Shown here: positions 1-7,747 of the stretch, in pieces
How positions within the stretch are numbered: position 1 is the stretch's first letter
Layout of the letters: every line of letters begins with the position of its first letter
Assembly: GCF_000243115.2 (NCBI RefSeq)
Contig: NZ_CP007035.1
Span: forward strand, 2,914,001 to 2,978,000
Length of the DNA stretch: 64,000 bases
Source: Niabella soli DSM 19437
GTDB lineage: Bacteria; Bacteroidota; Bacteroidia; Chitinophagales; Chitinophagaceae
Reading direction: 5' to 3'
Notes under the pieces: model-generated
Databases searched by the model: none
What the model was told of the DNA's origin: nothing
Seen by the model: only the letters and a program-made list of their open reading frames with translations
Program-made: the position numbers and the translations under genes

Positions 1-1656
1 GAAAATTCGCGCGCCCAATCATTGACCGCTCCGGGCCTGGAACCAGCACCGGACAAGGGGTTCAAACTTGCGACCGTTGAACTCAACAACGGTGGCGCCT
101 GGCAGCAGGCAGCTTATCAGGTACAGGACACACGTATGCAATTACGCTTAAAAAAAGCGCTGGATTCCGGAAAATCACTGAAACTTAAGATCCGTTTTTC
201 TTTCAAACTACTAAAATCTTCCGCCGCCGACCGGGCCGGGATCCTGCAAACAAAAAACGGGAAAATCTTTGAGTTTGGCTACTGGTTTCCCCGCCTGTGC
301 GTGTATGACGATCTCAACGGCTGGAATACGTTGCCTTATATTGGCGGAGGTGAATTTTATTTTGAGTATGGCAATATCGATTATAAAATAACGGTTCCTG
401 CAGGGATGCTGGCTGTTGGCTCCGGGCAGTTGCTGAATGGAAAGGAATTATTGAGCGATAAAGTATTGACCCATCTTTCAAAAGCCCACGCTTCGGATAA
501 AACAGTGGTCATTTATTCGCAGGAGGATATAAAAAAGCAATCTCCCACAAAAAAAATATCCGGAACCGTGACCTGGCATTTTGCCATGAACAACACGCGC
601 GACGTGGCTTTCGCACTTTCAAAAGCCTTTATCTGGGATGGGGCAAAAATAGATCTCCCTTCAGGAAAAACAGCTTTCGCGCAATCCGTTTACCCGGAAG
701 AAAGCGTTCAGGGTAAGAGCGAATGGAATCATGCCACTGAATATGTAAAAGCTTCGGTGGAGGACTTCTCAAAGAAATGGTTTGAATATCCCTATCCGGA
801 AGCGACGAATGTTGCGGGGCCTATTGGCGGCATGGAATTTCCTGCACTGGCCTTTGATTATTACCGGGAAGGTGGCAAAGGCCTGTGGGCGCTGGTCTCC
901 CACGAGATCGGGCACACCTGGTACCCGATGATCGTAGGTTCAGACGAGCGGCGTTACCCATTTATGGACGAAGGATTTAATACTTTTATTGATATTTATG
1001 CCCAGGAAGATTTTAATAAAGGCCAGTTTGCGCCCAAGCGCGATGGGGAATATGCGCCCAAAGGAGGCAACCCTGCTGATGAAATTATCCCGGTGATCAA
1101 AGCAACAAAGAACGGACCCACCCTGCTATCGCCGCCCGATGGCATGGATTATAAATATGTGCACCCGCTGGCCTATTTTAAAACGGCCTTTGGTTTGGTA
1201 TTGCTGCGCGATATCATCCTCGGGAAAGACCGGTTTGATTATGCTTTTCGCAGCTACACCAAAAACTGGGCTTTCAAGCATCCTTCGCCCGTTGATTTTT
1301 TCAGAACGATGGACAATGCCGCGGGGGAAGATCTGAGCTGGTTCTGGCGGGAATGGTTTTACAATAACTGGGAACTGGACCAGGCCATTACCGATGTAAA
1401 ATATGTAGACGGCGATCCTGCAAAAGGCGCGCTGATCACTATTGAGAACAAAGAACAAATGGTTATGCCGGTACCCCTTGCTGTTGCAGAGCGTAACGGG
1501 CATACGCAGCATATCCGGGTGCCGGTGGAAGTATGGCAATTGGGCGCTAAGCATACCATCAAAGTCAATACTACATCGCGCCTGGCTTCCGTAGTAATCG
1601 ATCCAAAAAATCAATTGCCGGATAGTAACCGGGAAAACAATAAATGGAAACCCTGA
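1..1656 (+). CDS. M1 family metallopeptidase (gluzincin aminopeptidase), 5' end missing
   Basis: Zinc aminopeptidase of family M1. The reading frame is open from base 1, so the N-terminus, including any signal peptide, lies outside the window; a TTG at 22 is unlikely to be the true start. Counting from that TTG, the zinc motif HEIGH is at about 294-298, and the third ligand Glu follows 18 residues later at about 317 in MDEGF. This is the HEXXH-X18-E spacing of M1. The substrate-binding motif appears as GGMEF at about 269-273. The C-terminal part resembles the helical and beta domains of Bacteroidota periplasmic M1 enzymes. It converges on the pigment cluster with only 4 bp between the stop codons. 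The family is certain; the substrate is unknown. Confidence 0.9.
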   Translation, partial: ENSRAQSLTAPGLEPAPDKGFKLATVELNNGGAWQQAAYQVQDTRMQLRLKKALDSGKSLKLKIRFSFKLLKSSAADRAGILQTKNGKIFEFGYWFPRLCVYDDLNGWNTLPYIGGGEFYFEYGNIDYKITVPAGMLAVGSGQLLNGKELLSDKVLTHLSKAHASDKTVVIYSQEDIKKQSPTKKISGTVTWHFAMNNTRDVAFALSKAFIWDGAKIDLPSGKTAFAQSVYPEESVQGKSEWNHATEYVKASVEDFSKKWFEYPYPEATNVAGPIGGMEFPALAFDYYREGGKGLWALVSHEIGHTWYPMIVGSDERRYPFMDEGFNTFIDIYAQEDFNKGQFAPKRDGEYAPKGGNPADEIIPVIKATKNGPTLLSPPDGMDYKYVHPLAYFKTAFGLVLLRDIILGKDRFDYAFRSYTKNWAFKHPSPVDFFRTMDNAAGEDLSWFWREWFYNNWELDQAITDVKYVDGDPAKGALITIENKEQMVMPVPLAVAERNGHTQHIRVPVEVWQLGAKHTIKVNTTSRLASVVIDPKNQLPDSNRENNKWKP

Positions 1657-1660
1657 TCAT

Positions 1661-2209
1661 TTAAAAAATGAAAGGGATCAGGCGCCAGGTATGTTTCCCG
1701 TAATCAATATACTGTTGTCCAAAATGTTTCACCAGCAGCCGTTCTTCAATCCGGATGCGGTTATAAAAAGCCAGCCTCACGGCAATCAATACTACAAGCA
1801 ACGCGATCTGGTTATTGAGGGAAATGCCAAATCCTGCAAAAGACAATAAGGAAGCTGCGTAGGCGGGATGACGGATATATTTATAACAGCCGTCAGTTTT
1901 TAGTACATGCTCCTGCCTTATCGTAACATTCGTTGTGAAAAATTTCCCCAGGGAAGCTATGATAAAAAAGCGCAATAAAATCCCGAGGATCAACAGCCCC
2001 AAACCCATATATACAGCGCTTTTAGTTCCTGAAATAGGAGCTGCAACATTTAATGAGATATATACTGCTGCCGTAGTAGCGGCAATAATAACAATCCAGA
2101 TAATGGCCAGGGAATGTTTATCCTCTCCTTGCCGGTCGGCAGAACGGGCGCGAAAGGCCCTGCTGATAATTATTTCTGAAAGGAGCCAAAACAGGTAAAT
2201 GAACTGCAT
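1661..2209 (-). CDS. Isoprenylcysteine carboxyl methyltransferase-like membrane methyltransferase
   Basis: 182-residue integral membrane protein with about four or five hydrophobic segments. It has the ICMT/PEMT-type SAM-binding signature in its second half: a YIRHPAY block at about 116-122, followed by a hydrophobic helix and an ERLL...FG..Y segment near the C-terminus. Proteins of this family methylate small or lipid-linked substrates at the membrane. It is the last gene of the minus-strand pigment operon, starting 3 bp after the dehydratase-like gene ends, so it may methylate a membrane-associated pigment precursor. That role is inferred from position only. The ATG at 2209 is the only reasonable start. 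Confidence 0.8.
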   Translation of the reverse strand: MQFIYLFWLLSEIIISRAFRARSADRQGEDKHSLAIIWIVIIAATTAAVYISLNVAAPISGTKSAVYMGLGLLILGILLRFFIIASLGKFFTTNVTIRQEHVLKTDGCYKYIRHPAYAASLLSFAGFGISLNNQIALLVVLIAVRLAFYNRIRIEERLLVKHFGQQYIDYGKHTWRLIPFIF

Positions 2210-2212
2210 GAC

Positions 2213-2584
2213 TTAACAGGTAATCGCTAGCTGCGCATTTATTTTAAAAAAGGTTGCTGTGTCGTTTTTGAGCGTCCCGTTAATGGTTATTGTTGCAGCG
2301 TCGGGTTGCTGATAGTTAATTGCTACAATTAACGAAGGAGTTTGCACGGGATCTACCATTGAAAGAAACTTGCATTGCGCCGCATCATTCAGGAATAATT
2401 TTTTCCCGGTTGCTTTTTCTGTCAGCTCTTTTATGATTTGCAGCATACATACGCCTGGTAATACAGGCTGTCCAGGAAAATGCCCTTCAAATATTTTATG
2501 GGCGGCGTTTAATTCTATTGTTCCGCTTATAGCTCCCGCCTGGTCTTCAAAGCTGCTAATGGTATATAAATTGTTATTCAGCAT
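2213..2584 (-). CDS. FabZ/ApeI-like hotdog dehydratase, catalytic Glu replaced by Gln
   Basis: 123-residue single hotdog domain related to 3-hydroxyacyl-ACP dehydratases. The FabZ central-helix motif is clear: HFPGQPVLPGV at residues 35-45 with the catalytic His at 35. In FabZ the catalytic Glu lies 14 residues after this His (PGVLILE); here that position is Gln49 (PGVCMLQ), so the dyad is incomplete. In aryl polyene synthesis an ApeI-type protein of this form is known to pair with ApeP. A possible partner, which has the Glu but no His, is encoded at 12295-12711. The start overlaps the upstream lipoprotein gene by 11 bp, showing translational coupling. Likely role: dehydration of 3-hydroxyacyl-ACP during polyene extension, as one half of a heterodimer. 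Confidence 0.8.
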   Translation of the reverse strand: MLNNNLYTISSFEDQAGAISGTIELNAAHKIFEGHFPGQPVLPGVCMLQIIKELTEKATGKKLFLNDAAQCKFLSMVDPVQTPSLIVAINYQQPDAATITINGTLKNDTATFFKINAQLAITC

Positions 2585-3203
2585 TATCTGTAATCATTTT
2601 CAGATCAATGGTAAAGTTAAAATTTTTATGGCGGATGTTTACAAACTCAGGCATACCGTCCATTAATGGGCCGCGTGTGGCTTCCAGCACTTTCTTCTTT
2701 GCATCGCCCCGTTCCATCCTCAGCAACTGTGCACACTTCGCATCCGTTATATAGTAATAAATGTCGGAGCCATCACGAAAAGCGTAATAATATTCATTAT
2801 TCTTTGTATAGACCTTTGCGGTAGCGGCGTTCAGGTGGTTCATCAAAACAAGCTCAAAATCCTTTTTAAGCGTTTTCTTTACCGCATCCCTATCCATTTT
2901 AGGGATAATTGAATGAACGGTAAATACTCCATTCTTTGCAAATTCAAAATCGAAAAAAGAGAATCCCACTTCATTGGTAAAAACGATGCGCGTGGAGCTA
3001 TCCGGCATTTGTTTGATCAGCAGGATACCGCTTAAATGATTGCCCACCACATCAACCGATGTTTGATACAATGCCCGTTTAACAATTGGCTTGAATTTGT
3101 CGATGCAATGATCCGTTCCTTTCGCGCTTTTCAGGTTTTTATAAGCAACCGGTGCGCAACTGTTCAGCAACGCCAGCGCACTAATTAATAACAAAAAGCG
3201 CAT
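2574..3203 (-). CDS. Lipoprotein of the pigment cluster, function unknown
   Basis: 209-residue predicted lipoprotein. The N-terminus is a short hydrophobic signal ending in a lipobox (LLNSC, Cys16), so it should be lipid-anchored in the periplasm or outer membrane. The mature part is a soluble alpha/beta sequence with no motif I recognise. It overlaps the LolA-like gene by 23 bp at its start and the dehydratase-like gene by 11 bp at its end, so it belongs to the same operon. A lipoprotein translated next to its own LolA-like carrier suggests a dedicated envelope component for pigment delivery, but that is inference. Confidence 0.75.
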   Translation of the reverse strand: MRFLLLISALALLNSCAPVAYKNLKSAKGTDHCIDKFKPIVKRALYQTSVDVVGNHLSGILLIKQMPDSSTRIVFTNEVGFSFFDFEFAKNGVFTVHSIIPKMDRDAVKKTLKKDFELVLMNHLNAATAKVYTKNNEYYYAFRDGSDIYYYITDAKCAQLLRMERGDAKKKVLEATRGPLMDGMPEFVNIRHKNFNFTIDLKMITDNAE

Positions 3204-3807
3204 CGGGTAAAGTGGTATTTAATTTTTGACCGGAATAACGGATAGTCGTATTGTCCCCTCTGGTGTCGATCATCTGCACCTCGCTCACCACAAAGCTTCC
3301 TTTTGCCATGGTTACTTTTACCTGTCTAAAAAGCGCTTTCATCTCTTTGGTAACCGGTGTCATAGCAGCCAGATAGCTGCTATTGTTCTCTAGTAATTGT
3401 ACAGAAAAATCAGGATTATCAAAAACCGTCCCTTTAATACAATCCATCATCAACTGATTGATCTGTTGAAATAGTTTGCTGGAACCGGCAGACATTTTAT
3501 TTGTTTTTTGTCCGTCCTTAATACTTACTTTATTTCCGTTCAGCACCATCAGATATTGATAAGGAGTTGTGTACTCCATGCGAACCCGGTTATCCCGTTT
3601 AAAATAAAACTTTCCTTTTGAGGTTAGTTTTTCGGAAAGCATACTCAGGCTTTTCACCTGTGTAAAATCTGCTGCAATGCTGTTTATTTTTTGGGAAGCC
3701 ACCGCAAATTGCCGTTTAATACTTGCCGCATCGCCAACGGGTTTGTATTGTGCAAAACCGGCCAACGAGAGGTCCGCAAATAATACCAATAGAAATAGTT
3801 TACGCAT
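3181..3807 (-). CDS. LolA-like outer membrane lipoprotein carrier
   Basis: About 208 residues from the ATG at 3807. A longer frame reaches 3867, but its first 20 residues lie inside the upstream deacetylase gene and lack signal character, whereas MRKLFLLVLFADLSLAGFAQ is a good signal peptide. The mature part has the LolA layout: an early 'INSIAADFTQVKSL' stretch, then RMEYTTPYQYLMVLNGNKV, the typical second strand pair of the half-barrel. LolA homologues carry lipidated proteins or lipids through the periplasm, and they are a standard part of aryl polyene and flexirubin clusters. The start overlaps the deacetylase stop by 8 bp. Confidence 0.82.
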   Translation of the reverse strand: MRKLFLLVLFADLSLAGFAQYKPVGDAASIKRQFAVASQKINSIAADFTQVKSLSMLSEKLTSKGKFYFKRDNRVRMEYTTPYQYLMVLNGNKVSIKDGQKTNKMSAGSSKLFQQINQLMMDCIKGTVFDNPDFSVQLLENNSSYLAAMTPVTKEMKALFRQVKVTMAKGSFVVSEVQMIDTRGDNTTIRYSGQKLNTTLPDALFVIN

Positions 3808-4573
3808 AGGGTTGCAAATGTACCAATTTATCCAGGGGTACCACGGTATAACCCTGCTCTTTAACATATTCTAAAAACCTGGGTAATATAAAAACCGTAG
3901 TATGTATGGTATCATGAAATAAAAAAATAGCACCGGGCTGTAACCCGTCTTTGGCTTTTTGCAGCAATTTGGATTCATCTTTTGTCACCGTGTCCATGGT
4001 GCGCACCTTCCAGCCAATCACTTTGTAATCCAGCGCCCGTGCCGCTTTGCTAACATTCGGATTAGTAACGCCATAGGGCGGCCGGAACCACTTCATATTT
4101 TTACCGGTTAACCGATAAACCAACTTCTGTAGTTGTTGCAGCTCTGCTGTCATCCGTTTGGAGGAATGCATATCGAACCAAAAATCATGGTAATAAGAGT
4201 GACTGCCAACAAGATGCCCGTCTGCAATAATTTGTTTAAACAGGCTTTCATGTGCTGCCACCCGGTAGCCGATGCAGAAGAAAGTAGCAGGCACTTCGTA
4301 TTTTTTTAAAATGGCCAATACTTCAGGAGTATGTTTTTCAATAGGTCCATCATCAAAACTGATCGCGATCTGTTTTTCTGTGGTTGTGCCCTGGCATACT
4401 GCTGGTATAAAAAACTGGGAGCCTACATAAAAACTTCCGTAAAACAACACCAGGGTATAAACCGCTATCAGCATAAAATAGCCCGACCAGTGCCAGCCCT
4501 GCTGTAGCTGCAAATAGGCAAATGCAGCCAGTAAAATCATAAAAACAAGGGTCGTATTTCGGAAGTTCAGCAT
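3800..4573 (-). CDS. NodB-domain polysaccharide deacetylase family protein
   Basis: 257 residues. Two N-terminal membrane segments (about 5-25 and 32-50) are followed by a periplasmic NodB domain. Motif 1 is SFDDGP at 72-77 (catalytic Asp and metal Asp), motif 2 is HSYYH with metal His at 125 and 129, and motif 3 is RPPYG at about 165. A family 4 carbohydrate-esterase fold is therefore intact. It lies inside the pigment operon with overlaps on both sides (8 bp with lolA, 7 bp with the chain-length-factor-like gene). Some aryl polyene and flexirubin loci contain such a gene; the substrate is not known and need not be a polysaccharide. Confidence 0.85.
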   Translation of the reverse strand: MLNFRNTTLVFMILLAAFAYLQLQQGWHWSGYFMLIAVYTLVLFYGSFYVGSQFFIPAVCQGTTTEKQIAISFDDGPIEKHTPEVLAILKKYEVPATFFCIGYRVAAHESLFKQIIADGHLVGSHSYYHDFWFDMHSSKRMTAELQQLQKLVYRLTGKNMKWFRPPYGVTNPNVSKAARALDYKVIGWKVRTMDTVTKDESKLLQKAKDGLQPGAIFLFHDTIHTTVFILPRFLEYVKEQGYTVVPLDKLVHLQPYA

Positions 4574-5595
4574 ACCGACAATAAATAAAGCGAAGGATAA
4601 TTTAGCTTATAATTATTGTAAATTAAAATTTTTCTTGGCGCAACCATCGCTGTATTTTCAGGTACTTTTCCTGTACTTATAATATTCGATGCCAGCCACA
4701 GTGCAAACGCCGATGAAGTCGGATATTCACCACAATATTGTTTATAGGTGATTGCTGGTTTGTTTTCAAACAGCAACCGGTTTATATGGTTGTAATGCCG
4801 GCTATACCGGTTATCGCCATTGTCGCCCGTAATAACCAGGTCGATATCATTCACCGATATGCCCTGACCGGCCATAAACGATTCAATGAGATCTGTTATT
4901 TCCCCGGTGGGTTTATAAAATGTTTGCATGGCATCCAGCTTTGCCATTGCATTTACCGGTTTATTTTTATCCAGCAGGAAAAAAGCAGCGCCTTCTCCGG
5001 CTATGGTTCCCCGGGTGCCGCTACCAATAAGCATTTCGGAGGCGCCGTCTGTTTTATACAGATCAAACCGCCGCAATATTGCGTGGCTGTGCTCAATAAT
5101 TTCGTCCACCCCACCTATCAATACTTTTTCCGCATCGCCTTCATTGATCAGGCTTACAGCATCCAGCAATGCCGCTTCAAAAGAATTGCCCCGGTGCACA
5201 TAGGTATTGTTATAATTGTGGCATTTCAGTTGCAGTGCTATCTGTGCCCCTACGGTATTATGTGTGGATTGAATAAATGCCGTAGGCGATAACAATTCTT
5301 CCTTAAACTCCACCATGCGCGTCAGGAACTGATCCGTATCTGCCAGGCAGCCATAAGCCGTTCCCGTCACGATCGCATCAGGATTTTTTTCCTGTGCAGC
5401 CTGTAAACATTCCATAGCCGCCGACGCTCCCATTTTTATAATACGGCTCATGCGGCGGATCAGTTTTGGGTCGATGTATTTGGTATAATCCGGCTCTTTA
5501 CAGGCGAACCGTTCTCCTGTATATCGTTCAGGGTTTGCCAGCAATGCGTCAAAAGACACCTGCGGGGAAACGGCATATGTGGAATGAATATACAA
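4567..5595 (-). CDS. Ketosynthase-like chain length factor, no active-site Cys
   Basis: 342-residue thiolase-fold protein related to beta-ketoacyl-ACP synthases. It has both halves of the fold, but the nucleophile position is lost: where active KSs read TACSS, this protein reads HRGNSFEA at about 134-141. The HGTGT and KxxxGH motifs are also missing. That is the pattern of a chain length factor, which pairs with an active KS to set polyene length. The adjacent gene at 5619 encodes a KS with all three catalytic residues, 23 bp upstream. The start is a TTG at 5595; an in-frame stop lies just upstream and there is no ATG in the right region, while the start MYIHSTYAVSPQ fits this protein class. 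Confidence 0.82.
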   Translation of the reverse strand: MYIHSTYAVSPQVSFDALLANPERYTGERFACKEPDYTKYIDPKLIRRMSRIIKMGASAAMECLQAAQEKNPDAIVTGTAYGCLADTDQFLTRMVEFKEELLSPTAFIQSTHNTVGAQIALQLKCHNYNNTYVHRGNSFEAALLDAVSLINEGDAEKVLIGGVDEIIEHSHAILRRFDLYKTDGASEMLIGSGTRGTIAGEGAAFFLLDKNKPVNAMAKLDAMQTFYKPTGEITDLIESFMAGQGISVNDIDLVITGDNGDNRYSRHYNHINRLLFENKPAITYKQYCGEYPTSSAFALWLASNIISTGKVPENTAMVAPRKILIYNNYKLNYPSLYLLSVC

Positions 5596-5618
5596 AATGC
5601 AGAATTAAGATTTAAAAT

Positions 5619-6818
5619 CTAGAATATTGTTCGGGAAAAAATAAGCGCACTGCAATTACCGCCAAATCCAAAGGAGTTGGACAGCACATGATCGATCTTT
5701 TTCTGTTCAAGTACCGTAGTAACTGTAAACGGCAATTCTTTAATGGGCGTTTGCAACCGCAGATTGGGGAACACCAATCCTTCCCGGATGGCCAGCAGGG
5801 CGTAAACCGCCTCAATGGCTCCACTTGCTCCCAAAGTATGCCCTGTAAAGGATTTGGTGGAGCTCATAGCCGGGTACCGCCCCTGGAACAGTTGCGCAAT
5901 AGCTGCTCCCTCTGAGCTATCATTATTATTGGTGCCCGTACCGTGCAGGTTTATATAATCAATATCCGACGGCTGAAGTTTCGCTTTTTTTAGGGCGCCC
6001 TCCATTGCCAATAAGTTGCCCTTCCCTTCGGGTGATGAGGCTGTTTGGTGATGCGCATCGTTTGCATTTGCCCAGCCGGTTATTTGAGCAACCGGTTGCT
6101 CCTTCAGCGTTGCCGCCACTTTGGGCGACACCAAAACCAGGTAGGCCGCCCCCTCACCTAAATTTAACCCGCGCCGGTTCTCATCAAAGGGCTGACAATA
6201 TTCCTGATCCAGTATCATCAAAGTATTAAACCCATTTAAAGTAAAGCGGGTCAGCGCATCGGTACCGCCTGCAATGACCACATCCAATTGCCCCTGGCGG
6301 ATCATTCGCGCTCCCAGGAAGATACTATTGGCCGATGAAGAACAGGCGGTGCTAATGGTAGTTACAAAATCTTTTACTCCGAGTACATCTGCAACAATTT
6401 CTGTAACGGCTCCGCATTCATGGTTTACCACCATCTGCAGATCGCCTTCACCTGCATTCTGTAAAAATTCAGGAAAAAAATCTTCGGTTTTATCCATTCC
6501 CCCCACAGAGTTGGCAGAAATAAACCCTGTGCGCCATTGAGAAAGATCGATCCCTGAACTGAGGATCGCTTCTTTCGCAGCAACCGCGCTTAATAATGCG
6601 GTACGGCTGATCTGCGCAGGCAGGGCCGCGAGCGCCGCCAGCTCCTCGTTGGATAAGGGTACTTCTGCAACCGGCAAGGCATCTTTATGAACGGATTGTA
6701 ACCGCTGCATCGGACGTATACCTGCCTTCCCGGCCTTCAAAGACTCCAGGTTCTCCGCCACGTTATTTCCAATGGCTGAAATAATACCTGTACCTGCTAT
6801 ATAAACCGAATGACTCAT
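5619..6818 (-). CDS. Beta-ketoacyl-ACP synthase (KS, FabF-like), catalytically complete
   Basis: 399 residues, full-length condensing enzyme. Catalytic Cys159 lies in STACSSSA, His292 in HGTGT, and His327 in SFTGHTLGA, so the Cys-His-His triad is present. It catalyses decarboxylative condensation of malonyl-ACP with the growing acyl chain. It sits between the ACP gene (31 bp upstream) and the Cys-less partner (23 bp downstream), which suggests a KS-CLF pair like ApeO-ApeC of aryl polyene synthesis. ATG at 6818 gives the usual KS N-terminus (VYIAGTGIISAIG). Confidence 0.9.
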   Translation of the reverse strand: MSHSVYIAGTGIISAIGNNVAENLESLKAGKAGIRPMQRLQSVHKDALPVAEVPLSNEELAALAALPAQISRTALLSAVAAKEAILSSGIDLSQWRTGFISANSVGGMDKTEDFFPEFLQNAGEGDLQMVVNHECGAVTEIVADVLGVKDFVTTISTACSSSANSIFLGARMIRQGQLDVVIAGGTDALTRFTLNGFNTLMILDQEYCQPFDENRRGLNLGEGAAYLVLVSPKVAATLKEQPVAQITGWANANDAHHQTASSPEGKGNLLAMEGALKKAKLQPSDIDYINLHGTGTNNNDSSEGAAIAQLFQGRYPAMSSTKSFTGHTLGASGAIEAVYALLAIREGLVFPNLRLQTPIKELPFTVTTVLEQKKIDHVLSNSFGFGGNCSALIFSRTIF

Positions 6819-6849
6819 TATCTAAATTTGACTATTCATCATTGCCTAT

Positions 6850-7122
6850 TCACTTTTCACTTTCCTGATGTTCCAGGATATAATCAGCCATCGTGCTTAC
6901 CGAACGGAACACATCCTGTCCCTCTTCCGCACTCTTTAATTTGATATTATACTCCTGCTGCAGCAAAACGATCAACTCCAGCGCATCAATCGAATCTAAT
7001 CCCAAACCTTCCACAAACAGCGGATCATGATCACCGATATCTTCCGGTTTTTTATCCTCCAGTCTCAATTGTTTAATGATCTGTTCTTTCAGGTGTTGTA
7101 TTAACTCTTGCTTATTTTCCAT
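6850..7122 (-). CDS. Acyl carrier protein
   Basis: 90-residue acidic four-helix ACP. The phosphopantetheine attachment site is GLDSIDALE, with Ser44 as the modified residue. The helix II face that meets partner enzymes (DALELIVLLQQEY) is well conserved. It should carry the growing polyene or its starter in the pigment pathway. The start overlaps the upstream half-KS gene by 11 bp, so the two are probably translated together. A second ACP is encoded at 14579-14830, so loading and extension may use different carriers. Confidence 0.93.
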   Translation of the reverse strand: MENKQELIQHLKEQIIKQLRLEDKKPEDIGDHDPLFVEGLGLDSIDALELIVLLQQEYNIKLKSAEEGQDVFRSVSTMADYILEHQESEK

Positions 7123-7741
7123 AATCTTTTTTATAAATTCGATCCAGGTTTTCAGGGGTAAAGGTACTGCTTCGCTCCGGTGCTTCCTGCTCTACAAGGA
7201 ACAGACAGCCATCCAGCCGGTCGTCCAAAACATCCGCCCAGCCGCAAATGCAGGCTTTCAACAGGTTGCGGTCCATAAGATCCGAAACGTACCAGTGAAG
7301 CCATTCCGCATCAAACGCATCGGATACAAAGAACGCATTTTCGCCTTTGAATTTATAGCGAATGCACAGTTCGCCGATCACGATATTCGGCAACGTATAA
7401 ACAAACAACGCCGGGCTTGGATATTCCTTTGAGGCTTCCCAGTATTGCGCATCGGCCTCAATGCTGCCATTGCGATTGCTGAATACCAGGCCAGTTTCTT
7501 CAGGCTTATAAAGCGTTGCAGCAAAGCTACTTTTCAATAACACATCCGTCGCAACCAGGCCCATTTTACTCAACGCATCCATCTTGTAAAACCGGGGATA
7601 GTCTACACCCAGATGCTCGTAGGCCCCCTTTAAAAAGGTTACGGATTTCTCCTGCGACCTGAAAACAACAGTATTGTCTTTTACAATAATTCCATTGCGC
7701 ACGATAGCTGTTGCTGTAATATAGTATCCTGTTTCGCTCAC
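7112..7741 (-). CDS. Half-length ketosynthase-like protein (N-terminal KS domain), no active Cys
   Basis: 209 residues, about half the length of a KS. The segment NIVIGELCIRYKFKGENAFF, then a helix and 'KACICGWADVL', matches the KS core around the active site (normally 'A..IA..FGLKGPN', the Cys loop, and 'AGGADAL'), but the Cys loop reads VSDAFDAEW. It therefore cannot condense. The length resembles the short KS-like N-terminal domain family to which ApeC-type chain length factors belong. The start is a GTG at 7741, 6 bp after the halogenase-like gene. It could be a second CLF or a scaffold. The family call is moderate; the role is inferred. Confidence 0.68.
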   Translation of the reverse strand: MSETGYYITATAIVRNGIIVKDNTVVFRSQEKSVTFLKGAYEHLGVDYPRFYKMDALSKMGLVATDVLLKSSFAATLYKPEETGLVFSNRNGSIEADAQYWEASKEYPSPALFVYTLPNIVIGELCIRYKFKGENAFFVSDAFDAEWLHWYVSDLMDRNLLKACICGWADVLDDRLDGCLFLVEQEAPERSSTFTPENLDRIYKKDYGK

Positions 7742-7747
7742 ACCCCG

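Noticed and set aside
4738-5292. 184-codon plus-strand frame inside the CLF-like gene
   Set aside because: Antisense to a well-supported gene in a matching codon phase; no signal, domain or conserved pattern.
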